This document shows, in pieces, positions 12,907-24,500 of a stretch of DNA of 64,000 bases. This stretch comes from Apostichopus japonicus (Eukaryota > Echinodermata > Holothuroidea > Aspidochirotida > Stichopodidae): assembly GCF_037975245.1 (NCBI RefSeq), contig NC_092570.1:5273001-5337000 (forward strand), read 5' to 3'. The notes under the pieces were generated by a model. It was not told where the DNA came from. It saw nothing but the letters and a program-made list of their open reading frames with translations, and did no database searches. The number at the start of each line of letters is the position of its first letter. The first letter of the stretch is position 1. The position numbers and the translations under genes were made by a program.

Positions 12907-13692
12907 CAGTGGCGGAGCTAGGGGTATTGGTCAGGGGGCGAGAATGGTCTGTAGGGCGCTTTCGACACAATCTAAGCGGAGCGCCACCGCGGGTTGGCGC
13001 GGAGCGTACAAAAAAAATTGAGTAAAGATACTCCCTAGATCGCCGGAAATGACCCTTTCCGGGCCTTGCTAATTTGCAGATAAACGAAGAATAAATATTT
13101 GCACATCCAGATGGTTTATATTAAGGCATTTTGTGATATCAGAGATGAAACAAGTATAGGCCTATGGTGCTTTTTACGTGACCCGCCCTGGTGCCATATA
13201 GGCCTATGGTATCCCGTTACACACGTTCTGAACAACCTACTGAACAGTCAACACACTGATCATGGAGCGGCGTGTAACCAGGGATTTGTTATGTAACAAC
13301 TCCCTGGTGTAACCAGGGAGCTGCTAGAGTAGCAGCTCCCAGGTATAGCGTACACTGCATGCCGACTTAGTTTGGTGTTACTAATATTTCAGCCACAGCG
13401 CGTGGTGTATCGTCTAACAATAGATCGAAACCCCCGTACATTTCTTGGAAATAGTTTCGTACAATGGAAGTGCCGATAAATTAAAGACCGCCGTTAGAGC
13501 ATTTTGTCAGAAAATTACACCAACAAAATGTGACAAATGTCAATAGGTAGATGAGAGCGCAATAAAAAAGTCAATAATAGCGAATACGTAAAAAGTGGTA
13601 AAAAGCTGAAAAGGGCGCCAGCAGTCCATTTGAGTCCGTCAGGGGGGGGGGGCATTCGCCCCCCCCCTGACTATATGGACGCTCCGCCACTG
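12907..13692. mobile_element. Non-autonomous hAT element with intact ends
   Basis: The terminal inverted repeats CAGTGGCGGAGC and GCTCCGCCACTG are perfect over 12 bp. They are flanked by identical 8-bp direct repeats TAGCTACA at 12899-12906 and 13693-13700, diagnostic of hAT insertion. The 786-bp body carries the GCGCCACC hairpin core (about 12970-13005), two overlapping perfect hairpins at 13300-13340, and subterminal G/C runs that are complementary to each other. No transposase is encoded, so it must be mobilised in trans. Confidence 0.92.
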
Positions 13693-13700
13693 TAGCTACA

Positions 13701-14885
13701 TACGTAATGGAAAACGCTTCCATGATATTCTAGCTGTTTTCTTGAAATTGTGCATTCGTGCACTACAAATGAAATTGTGTATTGTGAATGACATGTAAAC
13801 CTAAACCGGTACATCTCATTAAGATGAACCAATCCAACTAAACCCTTCGCATTTTAAGTAAGCTTTCTCACATACGCGTCTAATTGTGTCATCTCAATTC
13901 GTGAATTGTTTATCCAAGATATTGAACAAATTCATCTTGGATCCCCGTTAAACAATCAGTTCAAGTGCTGCAAGATTGATCAATATAGCAGGTATAAAAT
14001 AACACATCGGGAAAATAACCAAAGTATAGGACAATATAGGCACCATACCCTCACCCCACATTTCTTCCTTCCTCCATAGCATAAAGAATTCGGGGACCTC
14101 CAGATACCGTTTCCTTTTGACAAGATGAACGACTACGTATATACGTCATATGCAATTCTGAAAGTTGAAAATTCAGTATTTTATGATATGAGAGTGTTTA
14201 ATACAGGACGTGAAATCTGTCGAGTTTTAATGTTGTCTATTTATACTAATTGTACTAATTATTTCAAATTTAGTTGCAAAAATCACGTTTTGAATGTGTG
14301 TGCAAGTGTGTCTGTGTGTTTTGTCGAAGCAGCTTCATGAAATTCAGTGTTTTAATGTTAATACTATAACATAGCGCCATGCCAATCTGTTTTATACTAA
14401 ATACAAAGCAAACAAGTTTAGTTATTTCTATTTCCGCTTGTTGGTGACTTTCTGCGTCAAAAGAAATAATTAATCTTCAACACTGGATCCGGATAGGTTG
14501 TTTTACGCCCTATACGCCTGCATCATGATATTGTGCTAATATTTATACAATCGGAAGCAGCCCTGTCACCTGTTATGTTATATTTCTCATGATATTTATA
14601 CAAAAGTGCCTGTCTCAAATCCACCTGCTGATAATTGTAGTCCGTGGGGTTACAGGAAAAACGCCAACGTTATAAGGTTCCGTGATAAACATGTTAAGAT
14701 TTGGCTCGATTTCATTGGATAAACTATTAATTACGTCATCATCGAGTGTGTTGCTTGCTTTGTGATGGTGCAATCATTTTTACTCTGTCACTACATTGTC
14801 ACGTCATAACAACTTTGGAACTGCACAACGCAAGTGCCAACTAAGATTATTCTAAACTGACCGTTGGCCTTCCATACGATTGAAT
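13701..14885. other. Spacer upstream of the secreted-protein gene
   Basis: No gene, RNA gene or bounded repeat can be supported. The part just before 14886 should hold the promoter and 5' UTR of the next gene, but I see no convincing TATA box. A 71-codon frame at 14125-14340 has no family signature. Confidence 0.55.
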
Positions 14886-17727
14886 ATGTCGGGACGATTT
14901 GCTGTGACTATCTTACTGGTATTCGCAACGGTTGCTTATTGTGAAGTCAAGGGACAACAATCATTTAGGTCAGTATGTACTTTAACATCTCAAGCAGGTT
15001 ATAACATTATATCTCAAGCACAAGAGTTTAACATTGTCGATGAATTTGAAAAATTACCAAAAGTATAACATGTCGAGAAGAAAATAAAAAATATCGAAAG
15101 TTTGCAGTGTTTCGTCAAAACTTGTAACTGATATTAACCGGGGAAAAAAAACGGGGCCTGTTTTTGTTCTTTTGTCAAATGAAATACTATTTCCCTTATA
15201 CAGCCTTATAGTCACAATTTATTTTCAAAAATATCGAAAGGTTGCAGTTTTTGTCAAAACTAGTATAATATTAACCGAAAAAAAGCGGTGCCTGTTTTTG
15301 GCTTTCTTGTTTGTCAAATTAAATATTATTTCCCTTATAGAGTTTTAAAGTCACAATTTATTTTCAAAAATATCGAAAGGTTGCCGTTTTTGTCAAAACT
15401 TGTATAGTATTAACCGATAAAAGCGGGGTCTGTATAAAGTTATTGGCACCAATCTTGCGTGCACCTACTGCACCTAATATTATACCTAACCTTTAGCCTA
15501 AATATGCTTCAGAATGCAGTATTTCACGTCTAATTTTTTTTGTAGAGGGAGAGAACCCCTAGTGTAACCACCACCTGACCCTTACCACAATAGGAACCGT
15601 CTACCACGAACACAGTATCACTCCCCCTCCATTTTAAATCCTGGATCCGCCACTGTATAGTACTAAATTACAAACAAACAAATAAAACCTTAACTTGAAA
15701 TCGGCCTCGAATTTGATTAGTTTGACTCAAATTGCATGCAGTTCAGTTCGGCTATATACTTAAAATCAAGTGCTATCGTTAGTTAGCCACGTCATTTACT
15801 TAGTGTGAGATTAGATTCCCGTACTTCAATGAAGATAACATGTGTTGCTTCAATCTGCTCAGATTTTAATAATCTGGTTCCATTTTGGTCACTTTTTTGG
15901 TATTATTAGGGATTATTTTTCCTAATTTTTGATAGTTTGTATCCGCATATTTTATATAAATTTACTAATAAAACTACGTACGGGGTACCAAATGCAGAAA
16001 CAGCTACACTGTACCACTTCGTTGTAAAAAATAAATCAAACAATATATTTTGCGGAGTAATTTCTCATAGCTTACTTCAGTTACAATTCCATAGTTGTAA
16101 AGTGAGAAGTGTTAATAGATCAGAACTTATAGAAACCCATTTTCATAGTAGGCTAGAAATACTGGTATCAAAAGCATGCTTGCTACAATGTACTAATCTG
16201 GTTACATATGGCAGAGGAAAAATATCGGTTGAAAAACTCAAAATCATGAACGATTAAATTTTTAAAAAGTTACACTTTCGAATGGGCGTTTATTTTGGAA
16301 GCAATTGATGCAGTACGTCGTCAGTAGATACGCGGCACTGGACTATGTTTCATACGCAGTGACACATACGTCTGTGCATCAAACCCGCACTTGGATATGT
16401 TTATAACATACACAGGAACGGAATATATAGTGGCATATGCATCCCGGTACAAACAGACCAACATATACGGTGACACACCCGTCTATATATGCATGTTTCA
16501 AAATCTGTAGAGGGGTTGCGACATTTGGTGGAGAGAGATTGATGTTTTGAGCAAAAGACCATTTCCAATGTAAGACAAACTATTCATTCGATGTTAGTTT
16601 AGTTTAGTTTAGTAAATTAAACTAATCTTGAAAATCAGTCCTTAGGAACATAACCTTCAATCATCGTCAAATTTACTCAAAAACCAATGACAGTGGAACG
16701 CAGAAATAGTGTGTAAAAGTCTACGGATGGATTGAATCCGGTCCAGAAGTATTAGAAACATTTAGACGACGCAGCTCCTTTAAGACAACCTCATCCGAAA
16801 ATAAGACCGTATCCAGTGTAGGCCTATCACCCCCCCCCCCCCTGAAAATCTGGAATACTACTCATATCTTCCCTTGTAAAAACCGACACAAAATAGTTGT
16901 TCAAAAGATCTGAAAGATCCTGACTATCATTAACTATATTATCAGCCCGTGGAGCCCTAAGAGAAACAATTGTATCTTTTACTTTCTACTTTGACCTGAC
17001 ATAAGAAAAGAAGGCCTTTGGGTTATCCTTAATTTTTCGGGCAATGCTATTTTCGAAATTCAAGTAATATGCAAAATGCATTCTACCTTCAGCTGATGAA
17101 TTTTAAACTTGGCCAAAAGAGATTCAGATTTAGTCCTCCTAAACAACTTCCACATTCTACGTTTTTGCCTAATTGCACATCTAACTTTCTTATTCATCCA
17201 GTGAGGCATACTGCTTTTACGACGACGATTCTTCCACGGAACATGATTTTCCATGTTATCAACTTACATATTTTTTTTCTCCGTTTAGATGTTGGTGTGA
17301 GGTGTTCGATGCGAGAAAGACACCGATCCCGACAACAGTCACTCACAGAATGGTCTTGTACGAGATTGAAGATGATAGCCTAACATCAACAGATTGTCAG
17401 CAATTCTCGATCGAGTGTATGGATAAATGCACCAATAAATTGCAAGAGACATTCCACGCAACACAACTCGGAACCAGGCACGATCCTCGATTTCAGTTGG
17501 GTATATATCTCTGTAATCTCGCAGGAGTAGGAATTCCGGCCACCTCTCCCAGGCAAACCTTTCTACAGACCAAGGTTCCCGAATGTGAAGACGCGGGCAT
17601 TTTTAACTTCATTAAGTTGGGCGATCTATGTTGTTTCAAATGTATTAACGAGCAGAACGTGCTGGAGATTACATACAACCCGGATTGTGACCCGTATAAG
17701 TACCCAAAGGGTCGGTGTGACATATAA
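14886..17727 (+). CDS. Secreted cysteine-rich protein of unknown family, 2 exons
   Basis: Exon 1 is 14886-14968 (donor GTCAGT) and exon 2 is 17289-17727 (TAA), joined in phase 2 to give 173 aa. The N-terminus is a clear signal peptide: a short basic start, then a hydrophobic run ending near AYC at about residue 19. The mature part has about 12 cysteines in CWC, CMDKC and CCFKC clusters plus spaced single cysteines, suggesting a disulphide-bonded extracellular domain. It has no second membrane segment and no motif I can assign. The start is the ATG at 14886; an in-frame TTG six bases upstream is not needed. AATAAA at 17829-17834 is a good poly(A) signal. The function is unknown; I do not recognise homologues. 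Confidence 0.72.
15080..15440 (+). repeat. About 140-bp tandem repeat, 2.5 copies
   Basis: The phrase ATATCGAAAG recurs at 15091, 15231 and 15370, giving periods of 140 and 139. The rest of the unit (GTCAAAAC, ATATTAACCG, TTATTTCCCTTATA, TCACAATTTATTTTCAAAA) repeats with it. It starts about 110 bp after exon 1 of the secreted-protein gene, inside its intron. Confidence 0.85.
16738..17254 (-). pseudogene. Degenerate non-LTR retrotransposon (LINE) fragment
   Basis: Read on the minus strand, 17254-17060 encodes a basic stretch (WMNKKVRCAIRQKRRMWKLF) typical of the linker between endonuclease and reverse transcriptase in Jockey/CR1/L2-type LINEs. It continues with IARKIKDNPKAFFSYVRSK, an in-frame stop, then DLSDLLNNYFVSVFTRED and finally VVLKELRRLN near 16780, which resembles the start of a reverse transcriptase domain. 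The frame is broken and the fragment is short, so it is inactive. It ends only about 35 bp before exon 2 of the secreted-protein gene. Confidence 0.75.
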
Positions 17728-18527
17728 ACCCTTCTCTGTGACGTCATCCTGTGGTCGTAGTTTCCTGATTTCCATGTTATCGTAAACAAATTTGTTTTCT
17801 CTACTTCTTCAATGCCTTTTATCCATAAAATAAAAAAATCAATTAATTTCATAACCCCCAACAAAATGTAAAGAACGTCAAGGTTGCTTTTAAAGGTGGA
17901 GTATAGCTTATCTTACCTCATTTATATCTCTGAATCTAGTAAAAAAAAAAGTAATAATAATATATAGCAACAGAATTTTTCATTTCGTATATTCCTTAAA
18001 TTAAACTTAAATTATTTTGTTAGCGTACAATAAAACAGACAATAGTTTTAAAGTTAATCAGTATCGGCCCCGATATATTTCTAATTTGATGAAGTTGGCA
18101 GGCATTTCTGACCATCCAGATTATATGTAGACATTAATGAGTGTTTGTGTTACACAAATGTTTACCTCAGTGAGGTGAATTGCTTGCAAGTTGGTATTCA
18201 AAAGTTTACTAAAAGCTCGACGGCATGAGCAGTTATTATTTGACTATCTTGCATATCTGAAGGCAACGCTGGTGACCTTGTTGAATTTTCATATTACAGG
18301 TACCGGGATGTGGGGGTGGGGGAGACGGACGGGACATAGCCACCAAAACTTTTTGACAGAAATTATTTTCACTCTTGTGTGGTGTCGTCAAAGTTGGCAA
18401 TTACAACACCAGTGAACATATTTCTGACTTCCCCCCCACCCGCCCCCCCCCCACAATTCCAATCTCAAAATGATCTCCTGCACGGTCAGTTACTTGTATA
18501 ACCCCTTTAATCCTTTACTTGTCAGAG
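17728..18527. other. 3' flank of secreted-protein gene
   Basis: It contains the probable poly(A) signal AATAAA at 17829-17834, then A+T-rich sequence with no gene. C-rich runs occur at about 18431-18453. Confidence 0.6.
17829..17834 (+). promoter_or_regulatory. Poly(A) signal AATAAA
   Basis: A canonical hexamer about 100 bp after the stop codon of the secreted-protein gene, in the right orientation. Confidence 0.6.
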
Positions 18528-18588
18528 ATCTTTTCTTCAGTGAAACGATAAGTGATAATATCACTTATCGTTTCACTGAAGAAAAGAT
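18528..18588. repeat. Perfect 61-bp palindrome (30-bp arms, 1-nt centre)
   Basis: The left arm 18528-18557 and right arm 18559-18588 are exact reverse complements around a single A. As DNA it could extrude a cruciform; as RNA it would form an uninterrupted 30-bp hairpin. No transposon ends or gene explain it. Confidence 0.95.
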
Positions 18589-18817
18589 GTCACTGATATA
18601 TTCTCACTTTATATCTAGTATTGGCTTCGTGGATAAAGTATCAAAAGGAGTATATACGGTTGGAAATTGTCAACAAATTTGACTACACTAAAATATTTTT
18701 TTCATTTCATTTGGGGGGGGGGGGTTATGAAAGGTTGCGGTATAACTGATGAATACATCATGCTACGTTACAGCTGCGGGGTAGTCAATTCAGTAGGCTA
18801 TTATAGATCGGTACGGG

Positions 18818-18863
18818 CCAAATTGGATTTACAGATGATACGTCATCTATAAATCCAATTTGG
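18818..18863. repeat. Near-perfect 46-bp palindrome (21-bp arms, 4-nt loop)
   Basis: The left arm 18818-18838 and right arm 18843-18863 pair at 20 of 21 positions around a TACG centre. It lies only about 230 bp from the first palindrome and is unrelated to it in sequence. Confidence 0.93.
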
Positions 18864-21520
18864 TAACAAAATGCAGGATGGGATTGGGGGCGAGGCGGGG
18901 GGAGGGGGGATAGGGTGTTTGTCTATTCACCCTCCGTAATAAATAGTTGAACCGTTATGATTAAACATCGCGAGTAGTTCATTTCTTCCTTCAGTGGTCA
19001 GTGAGTATATGAGGGACCAAATTTATAAAAAACAACCAAATCTTAAAGAAGTCGCTTTCCTTTTTTGGTGGAAAATCAATTGAATTTTAACAAAAATTAA
19101 GTAAATTAAAAAGTGTTGAAGGTTGATCCATTTAGAATAATAAAACGTTTAACACGCTGAAAGTCTGGTTGACGCTTTTTTTTACAGAAGCATATATAAA
19201 CATCTCATTAGTATATACCCAAAAATGGGTATTGTGATATTTCACGATGCGTTATCCCGTGTAGCCAAGGAAGTCATGTGATACATTAGTATCTCTTTTA
19301 ATAGGGACGTCATGAGATTTCACAATATTCGATTAGTTCCATGGTATATTTCATGGTACATGTAATCAAGTTTTTAGTGTAAAAACGACATTCAATGGAT
19401 TTTGTCGAAAACATGTTAAAAAGATCTTTACCTTCTATGTATTAACATTAATAAATTAACATCCGTGTAGTTTTATTTTATTTTATTTTATTTTTTTATT
19501 TATTTATTTTTTTGAGGGGAAGGGGGTAGAGGGTTACAATCATTCTTCTTAATTCTTGGCAATGATTTCAAACAATTCAGAATCAGGTAAAACGTGAATG
19601 CGTCACTTATACTTTACCAAAAAGTAAAATATATTTTAAACAATTACAACTGGATAAAGTTTAATTCTATATGCTGAAGTATACTATTATAAAGTGATTT
19701 TATCATGTTAATAATTGTTAAACTGTAGTCTATACTTACTAAAATTATTTTGCGTAAATAAAAACAAGAAGTTATTTTCTGTAAACGTGTAAATGTAAAA
19801 TAACAAATTTGTGTAATTAATCAATCACATTCTGTTTTTATTCTGTTGTTCATCTGTATAGCAGAAAGAGACGCGGACAATATCATATGGACTTACTATT
19901 ACGGTTTGATACGCGCGGTTACGAGGAAAATTGGGTTAACCCAATCTCAACCCCAAAATAAGCTCCTGAATGTTTCGCTTAAATGATGTGCAATGAATTG
20001 CGCAATTTCGTCCCTTTAAGAGGGTTACGAACAGACTTTCGGGTAGAATGTTTTCCGTTGTACCCCTTCTAAACCCTATAAGCAAAAACATTCTCCTGCT
20101 ATACCAAGGACCCCTGACACAGAGAAGTCGGGGGGGGGGGTTCAAGCCAATGTTCAGTGGTGTTAATTGCTATATGTGATGGTATATACCACTCTTGCGC
20201 GTGAAATTTATTGTTGTGACAATCATCATTAGCAGGGGACATTCCCTAGCAACCGTCCCCGGGTGTCGGGTTACAGGTATAGCCAATCTATGCTCCAATG
20301 AATGATCCATGGAAGTCATTTGCCATTCAAATAACTTGACGGCGAAACGTTTACAAGGCCGCAAGTAGACGAGGGACACCCCCCCCCCCCACACACCAAC
20401 CCATACATCTCCACAAAATAAAAAGAGGCCGAATATGATTATTAAGAGTATAGTTTTGAAATAAAATCTTGTGCCCACTGTGTTTGCGGTTTTAAATTAA
20501 AATGATTCATTGATGGCATGACGTACCCGTACTCAATTGATCTTCAACTTGTGGAAACATATTTTATAACGTGGCTCAAAATTTAGAGAAACTGTTTTTT
20601 TTCCAAGTCTGCCGTTAACTAACGTAAACATTGTAACATTAGGAGGTATATCCATAAATCGTATAGATGTACACAGCTGGTAGATTGATTTTTGTTTATC
20701 TATTGATCTTTATTGACAAATGTCAACCGTATGATGATTCAGTGCTTATGATGGCCATTATTAATGGATATATACAGGGTGTGTTCAGCAGGTGTATTTA
20801 CATAATTACGTCTGGATTTGGCTTTCTACTGCAAGAGTTTCGAAAATTCAAGCCGTTTGCTATACTTTATGTATATATTACGTTCTCCTTCCAATGTATA
20901 CGCTACTATATATATAGGCTATACAGTACATGTTCTATATGCCTAGTATAAACACGTAGGCCCATATGAAAATATTGGATTCGCAGGCATTATTTGACAG
21001 TGATATTGATACAAAACTTGTCCATTGTGTGACTCTCTGCCAAGAGTACTAATGTCATTTTCTGCGCGAAACAATAATTACAAAAGACCCGTCTGATATC
21101 AACGTAGCCATTTCAAACCAGTCGACTCCTGCCCCTCCCTCTCCCCTACCATCCCCTCCCCTTCCCTTCCCTCCCCTCGCTTGCCCGTGTATTTGGAAAA
21201 TTAATTCTCGAGTTATTTCTTTCAGACATCATTTAAAATGCCTACTTCAAAAGTGTCTATCAAGACGTGTAACCAGTTTACCTTTTCCAATTATCGGAGT
21301 GGAGGGACTGGAATGGGAGGGGAAGAGGCTGGGTTATTATTGTTACTGTCTCTACTCTCCCTTTGACACTTCTTGCTTTTACTTCATTGTGTTTGTTATG
21401 AAGTATGTGATAAAGAACAACAAATAAAATGGACTGAACGTATGCTTGCTTCTGTGGTGGCTTCCCGCTGAGGATTTGATACAGAACGTGATGGCGCTAT
21501 AGCTTGTACATGTATTCAAA
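18864..21520. other. Gene-free region upstream of FUZ
   Basis: No supportable gene. It holds a T-rich low-complexity stretch (about 19470-19515), G/C homopolymer runs (about 20130-20140, 20380-20390) and a CT-rich stretch (about 21125-21185). Open frames at 19936-20145, 20170-20478 and 20667-20951 show no splice context or family motif. The sequence just before 21521 should contain the FUZ promoter. Confidence 0.55.
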
Positions 21521-24500
21521 ATGGCTGCGCACTTGGTTTGCTTGACAAACGAAGGAGGTGTGCCACTTTTTTCGCGTTCATCAGGATCTGCCAAACCGGT
21601 AAGAGTTGTGCGTATACAAAATGAATGTTCGAAAACTGCTGGGACTTGGTAGTAATTTAAGAACATAAAAAATATGTGTAATCTATAAATTATTCTGGCT
21701 AACGTGAAGGGAGTTGTGGACTGTGTATAGGCCTAACGCCAGCTAAGCACAGAACTACACTACAGAAGGCCTGGTAGTACTACTACTAGCGGTATGGATT
21801 TAGCGAATCAAATATAAACATCGCATAACAATTAGGTGAAATAACGCCAAATAAGAAATTATTGCTACTTTATGACAATCGACCCTGTATAAGGATAGTT
21901 ATTATGTGGGTTCGCAATTCCTTGCAATTATGGTCTCGTAGATGAACATAAGGAAGTGAAACTTGTTTTAAAAAAATCCAATGTTTTCACCAACGCTTTA
22001 CTCAACTAGTATAGTCAGTATTGTCCTACTAGTAGCATGGTGACTTCGAAGTTCGGACACTTAAGACTTAAAACACCCCAAAACTAAATCTTCTAGTATA
22101 AATCATTTGAAAATATACTTCATAAGGTGGGAGAATTTTGTTATAGTACGATACACGGCCAAACTTTCTTTCCTGCAAACTGTTTTCACGTTGTTTTCCA
22201 AGAAGATTCTTCGTGATTGTGGAACTAGTATTTCTTTGCTAGAGTATTGCGAAGTTCGGACACGCAACCCACAGTGTGGCGCTGGTGATAAAATTGGTGG
22301 CGCAGTTGCTCTTTCAGTAATTATAGCAGACTTCATAGATCTTCGTCATTTTATTGACAAATATGTAAGTAATTTCTTGCACGCGGGTCATTTTGGACAG
22401 AAAATAACTGTAGCTTCGTACTTTTTGGTGAAATTTGACTCTTCCTGTAGATTTTCATGGTGAAATCGTGTATTTCTTAGGGTGTCCGAACCTCGCAGTA
22501 TGCCGAACTTCGCAATACTGACTATACTGTACTACTACGCCTAGGTCCTGAGACCTGACATGAGTCGGACTTGAACAACATGAAAGAGTTGAAATCAATG
22601 TTCTTCAGAGGAATTTTCAGCTACTATTTCTTTTAAATTGGTAGGCCGTTAAAGGAATGCCAAAAAAATACACCAAAATGCTCTTTGGCAGGACGTTTTA
22701 TGTTCCTCCTGCCAATGAAACTTGAAAAAAAATTGACATTATTGGCCTGTAAACCTGCCAAAATGGCAATGCTGCTAAAAGCTATCCCTTTTCCCTTCAG
22801 CTAGCGTTTGCTGAACAAGGGATGCTCTATGGAGTACAGATGTTTGCACAAAACCATGGAGTAACCTTACAGACCACTGATACAGAAGAATCAAAAGTTG
22901 TTTGGAGAGTGTTTCATGACAGGTACCATTTCCTCACTTTAATTTAGACCTATATCAAAAGATCTACTTGCAGTATGCTAGGATGGCTCTAGGCTATATC
23001 ATTTACCTAATGTAAAAAACATGTTGAATAATAAATCACTTCAAGTAGACATTCCACATCTAGTTTTCAGTAAGAGTTGGCACCAAGTATTGCATGTATA
23101 TAACTAATATTTACAAAATTTAAACACCATCCAAGCCTAGCTTTTCTTTAACTGAAAGATAATTTATCATTCCATGGAGGTATTACTGTTATCATTGCCA
23201 TGAAACCACCACCTTGTAAAAATTTGACCCTCAGTCTGTAGAGAAATAATTTTTTCAACAAGGTCAAATATATATCTTATGGTGCCAAGACACTGTAGGA
23301 CCGAGGGATTGGGAGGGGGACCTATCATGGAATCCCTGACAATATTCACAGCTATGATTTTCACATCGGTGTGTCAGCACTAATGGGGGAAAGGGAGGGG
23401 GGGGGTTGGCAAGTAGAATACAAAAATATGTTTATAACTGCTGAGTCAGTCATATTTTTCTTATCTTATCATTTGTAGCATTGTCCTGGTATTAGTGCAA
23501 GGTGATGATGGCAGTAGTCATGTGCATGCTAACACACTCTTAGAGCATGTTTTCCAGACTATGGTAAGTAAAGACTTTAATCTCTACTCTAGTCCTGCAT
23601 GAAACACCCAAATTTTAACCCCTTGAAAGTCATTTTAGTTTCTTTGATTTGAACCTCCCAAGTTAAATTAGCTATCTCAGAGGTACACGCATGTACAATA
23701 ACGGAGCATATCGAGAACTTTCAAATGGATGGAACATAGCCCTGGCTTCATTGAAGTTAAGTTTCATGTACAGGAGGGGGGGGCGGGAATGGTCTGGGGA
23801 TCAACACCTCCCCCACCAAAGATTATTTACATTCTGAGGCATATTTAGTCTATAAATTAATTCTTAAATCTTCTCAGACACTAAACATTATATCTGATAC
23901 AGAAGTCAATCGGTTTGTCAGAAATGGCATCGAGCTGAACTCTGAATAAGTGGTTAAGTTTCAATCCTTTTAAGCTGTTTGGCAGCTATGGTTGAGTTAT
24001 GTGTTCCTTATCTGAAATCTCACATTTTGTGTTTGAATTTGCTGTTATCGGGTCTTTGCTGTTATCTTTTATATATACTTGTATCCTTTCATATTCTCAT
24101 AGGTGATGTATCTTGGACTGGATACCATTTCTAGATTAAGAAACATTGAAAGGCTTCGAAGGGATTTAAGGGTGAGGAGAGCTCTGTGAAGTGTCTTCAT
24201 GAAGACGTTTGTAGTTTCTCTACTAATTTTGTACCTTTTTAGTAAGTTTTCAGTGTGGAAATCTCGAATGGAGTCTATTTAGCTACCAGGATATAAAAAA
24301 GACCTGGTACTTGTTTTGTACTATCAAATTTGACCATCTTTATCTGGCGGTAAAATTCTTGAAGGAGAACAGAAAACAGAGGACACGCTATAAATAAGAA
24401 CAAAATGCTGTGGATAGGGAAGCGCAATGTATGAAACAAAAGTCACGGTCGAAGTCGTGCAAGGATAAAGGCTGAAGTTAAAGTTAAAGCAGTTGATTGC

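Noticed and set aside
20170-20478. 102-codon minus-strand frame with a Gly/Val-rich stretch
   Set aside because: Part of it is a translated C run, and there is no splice context or family motif.
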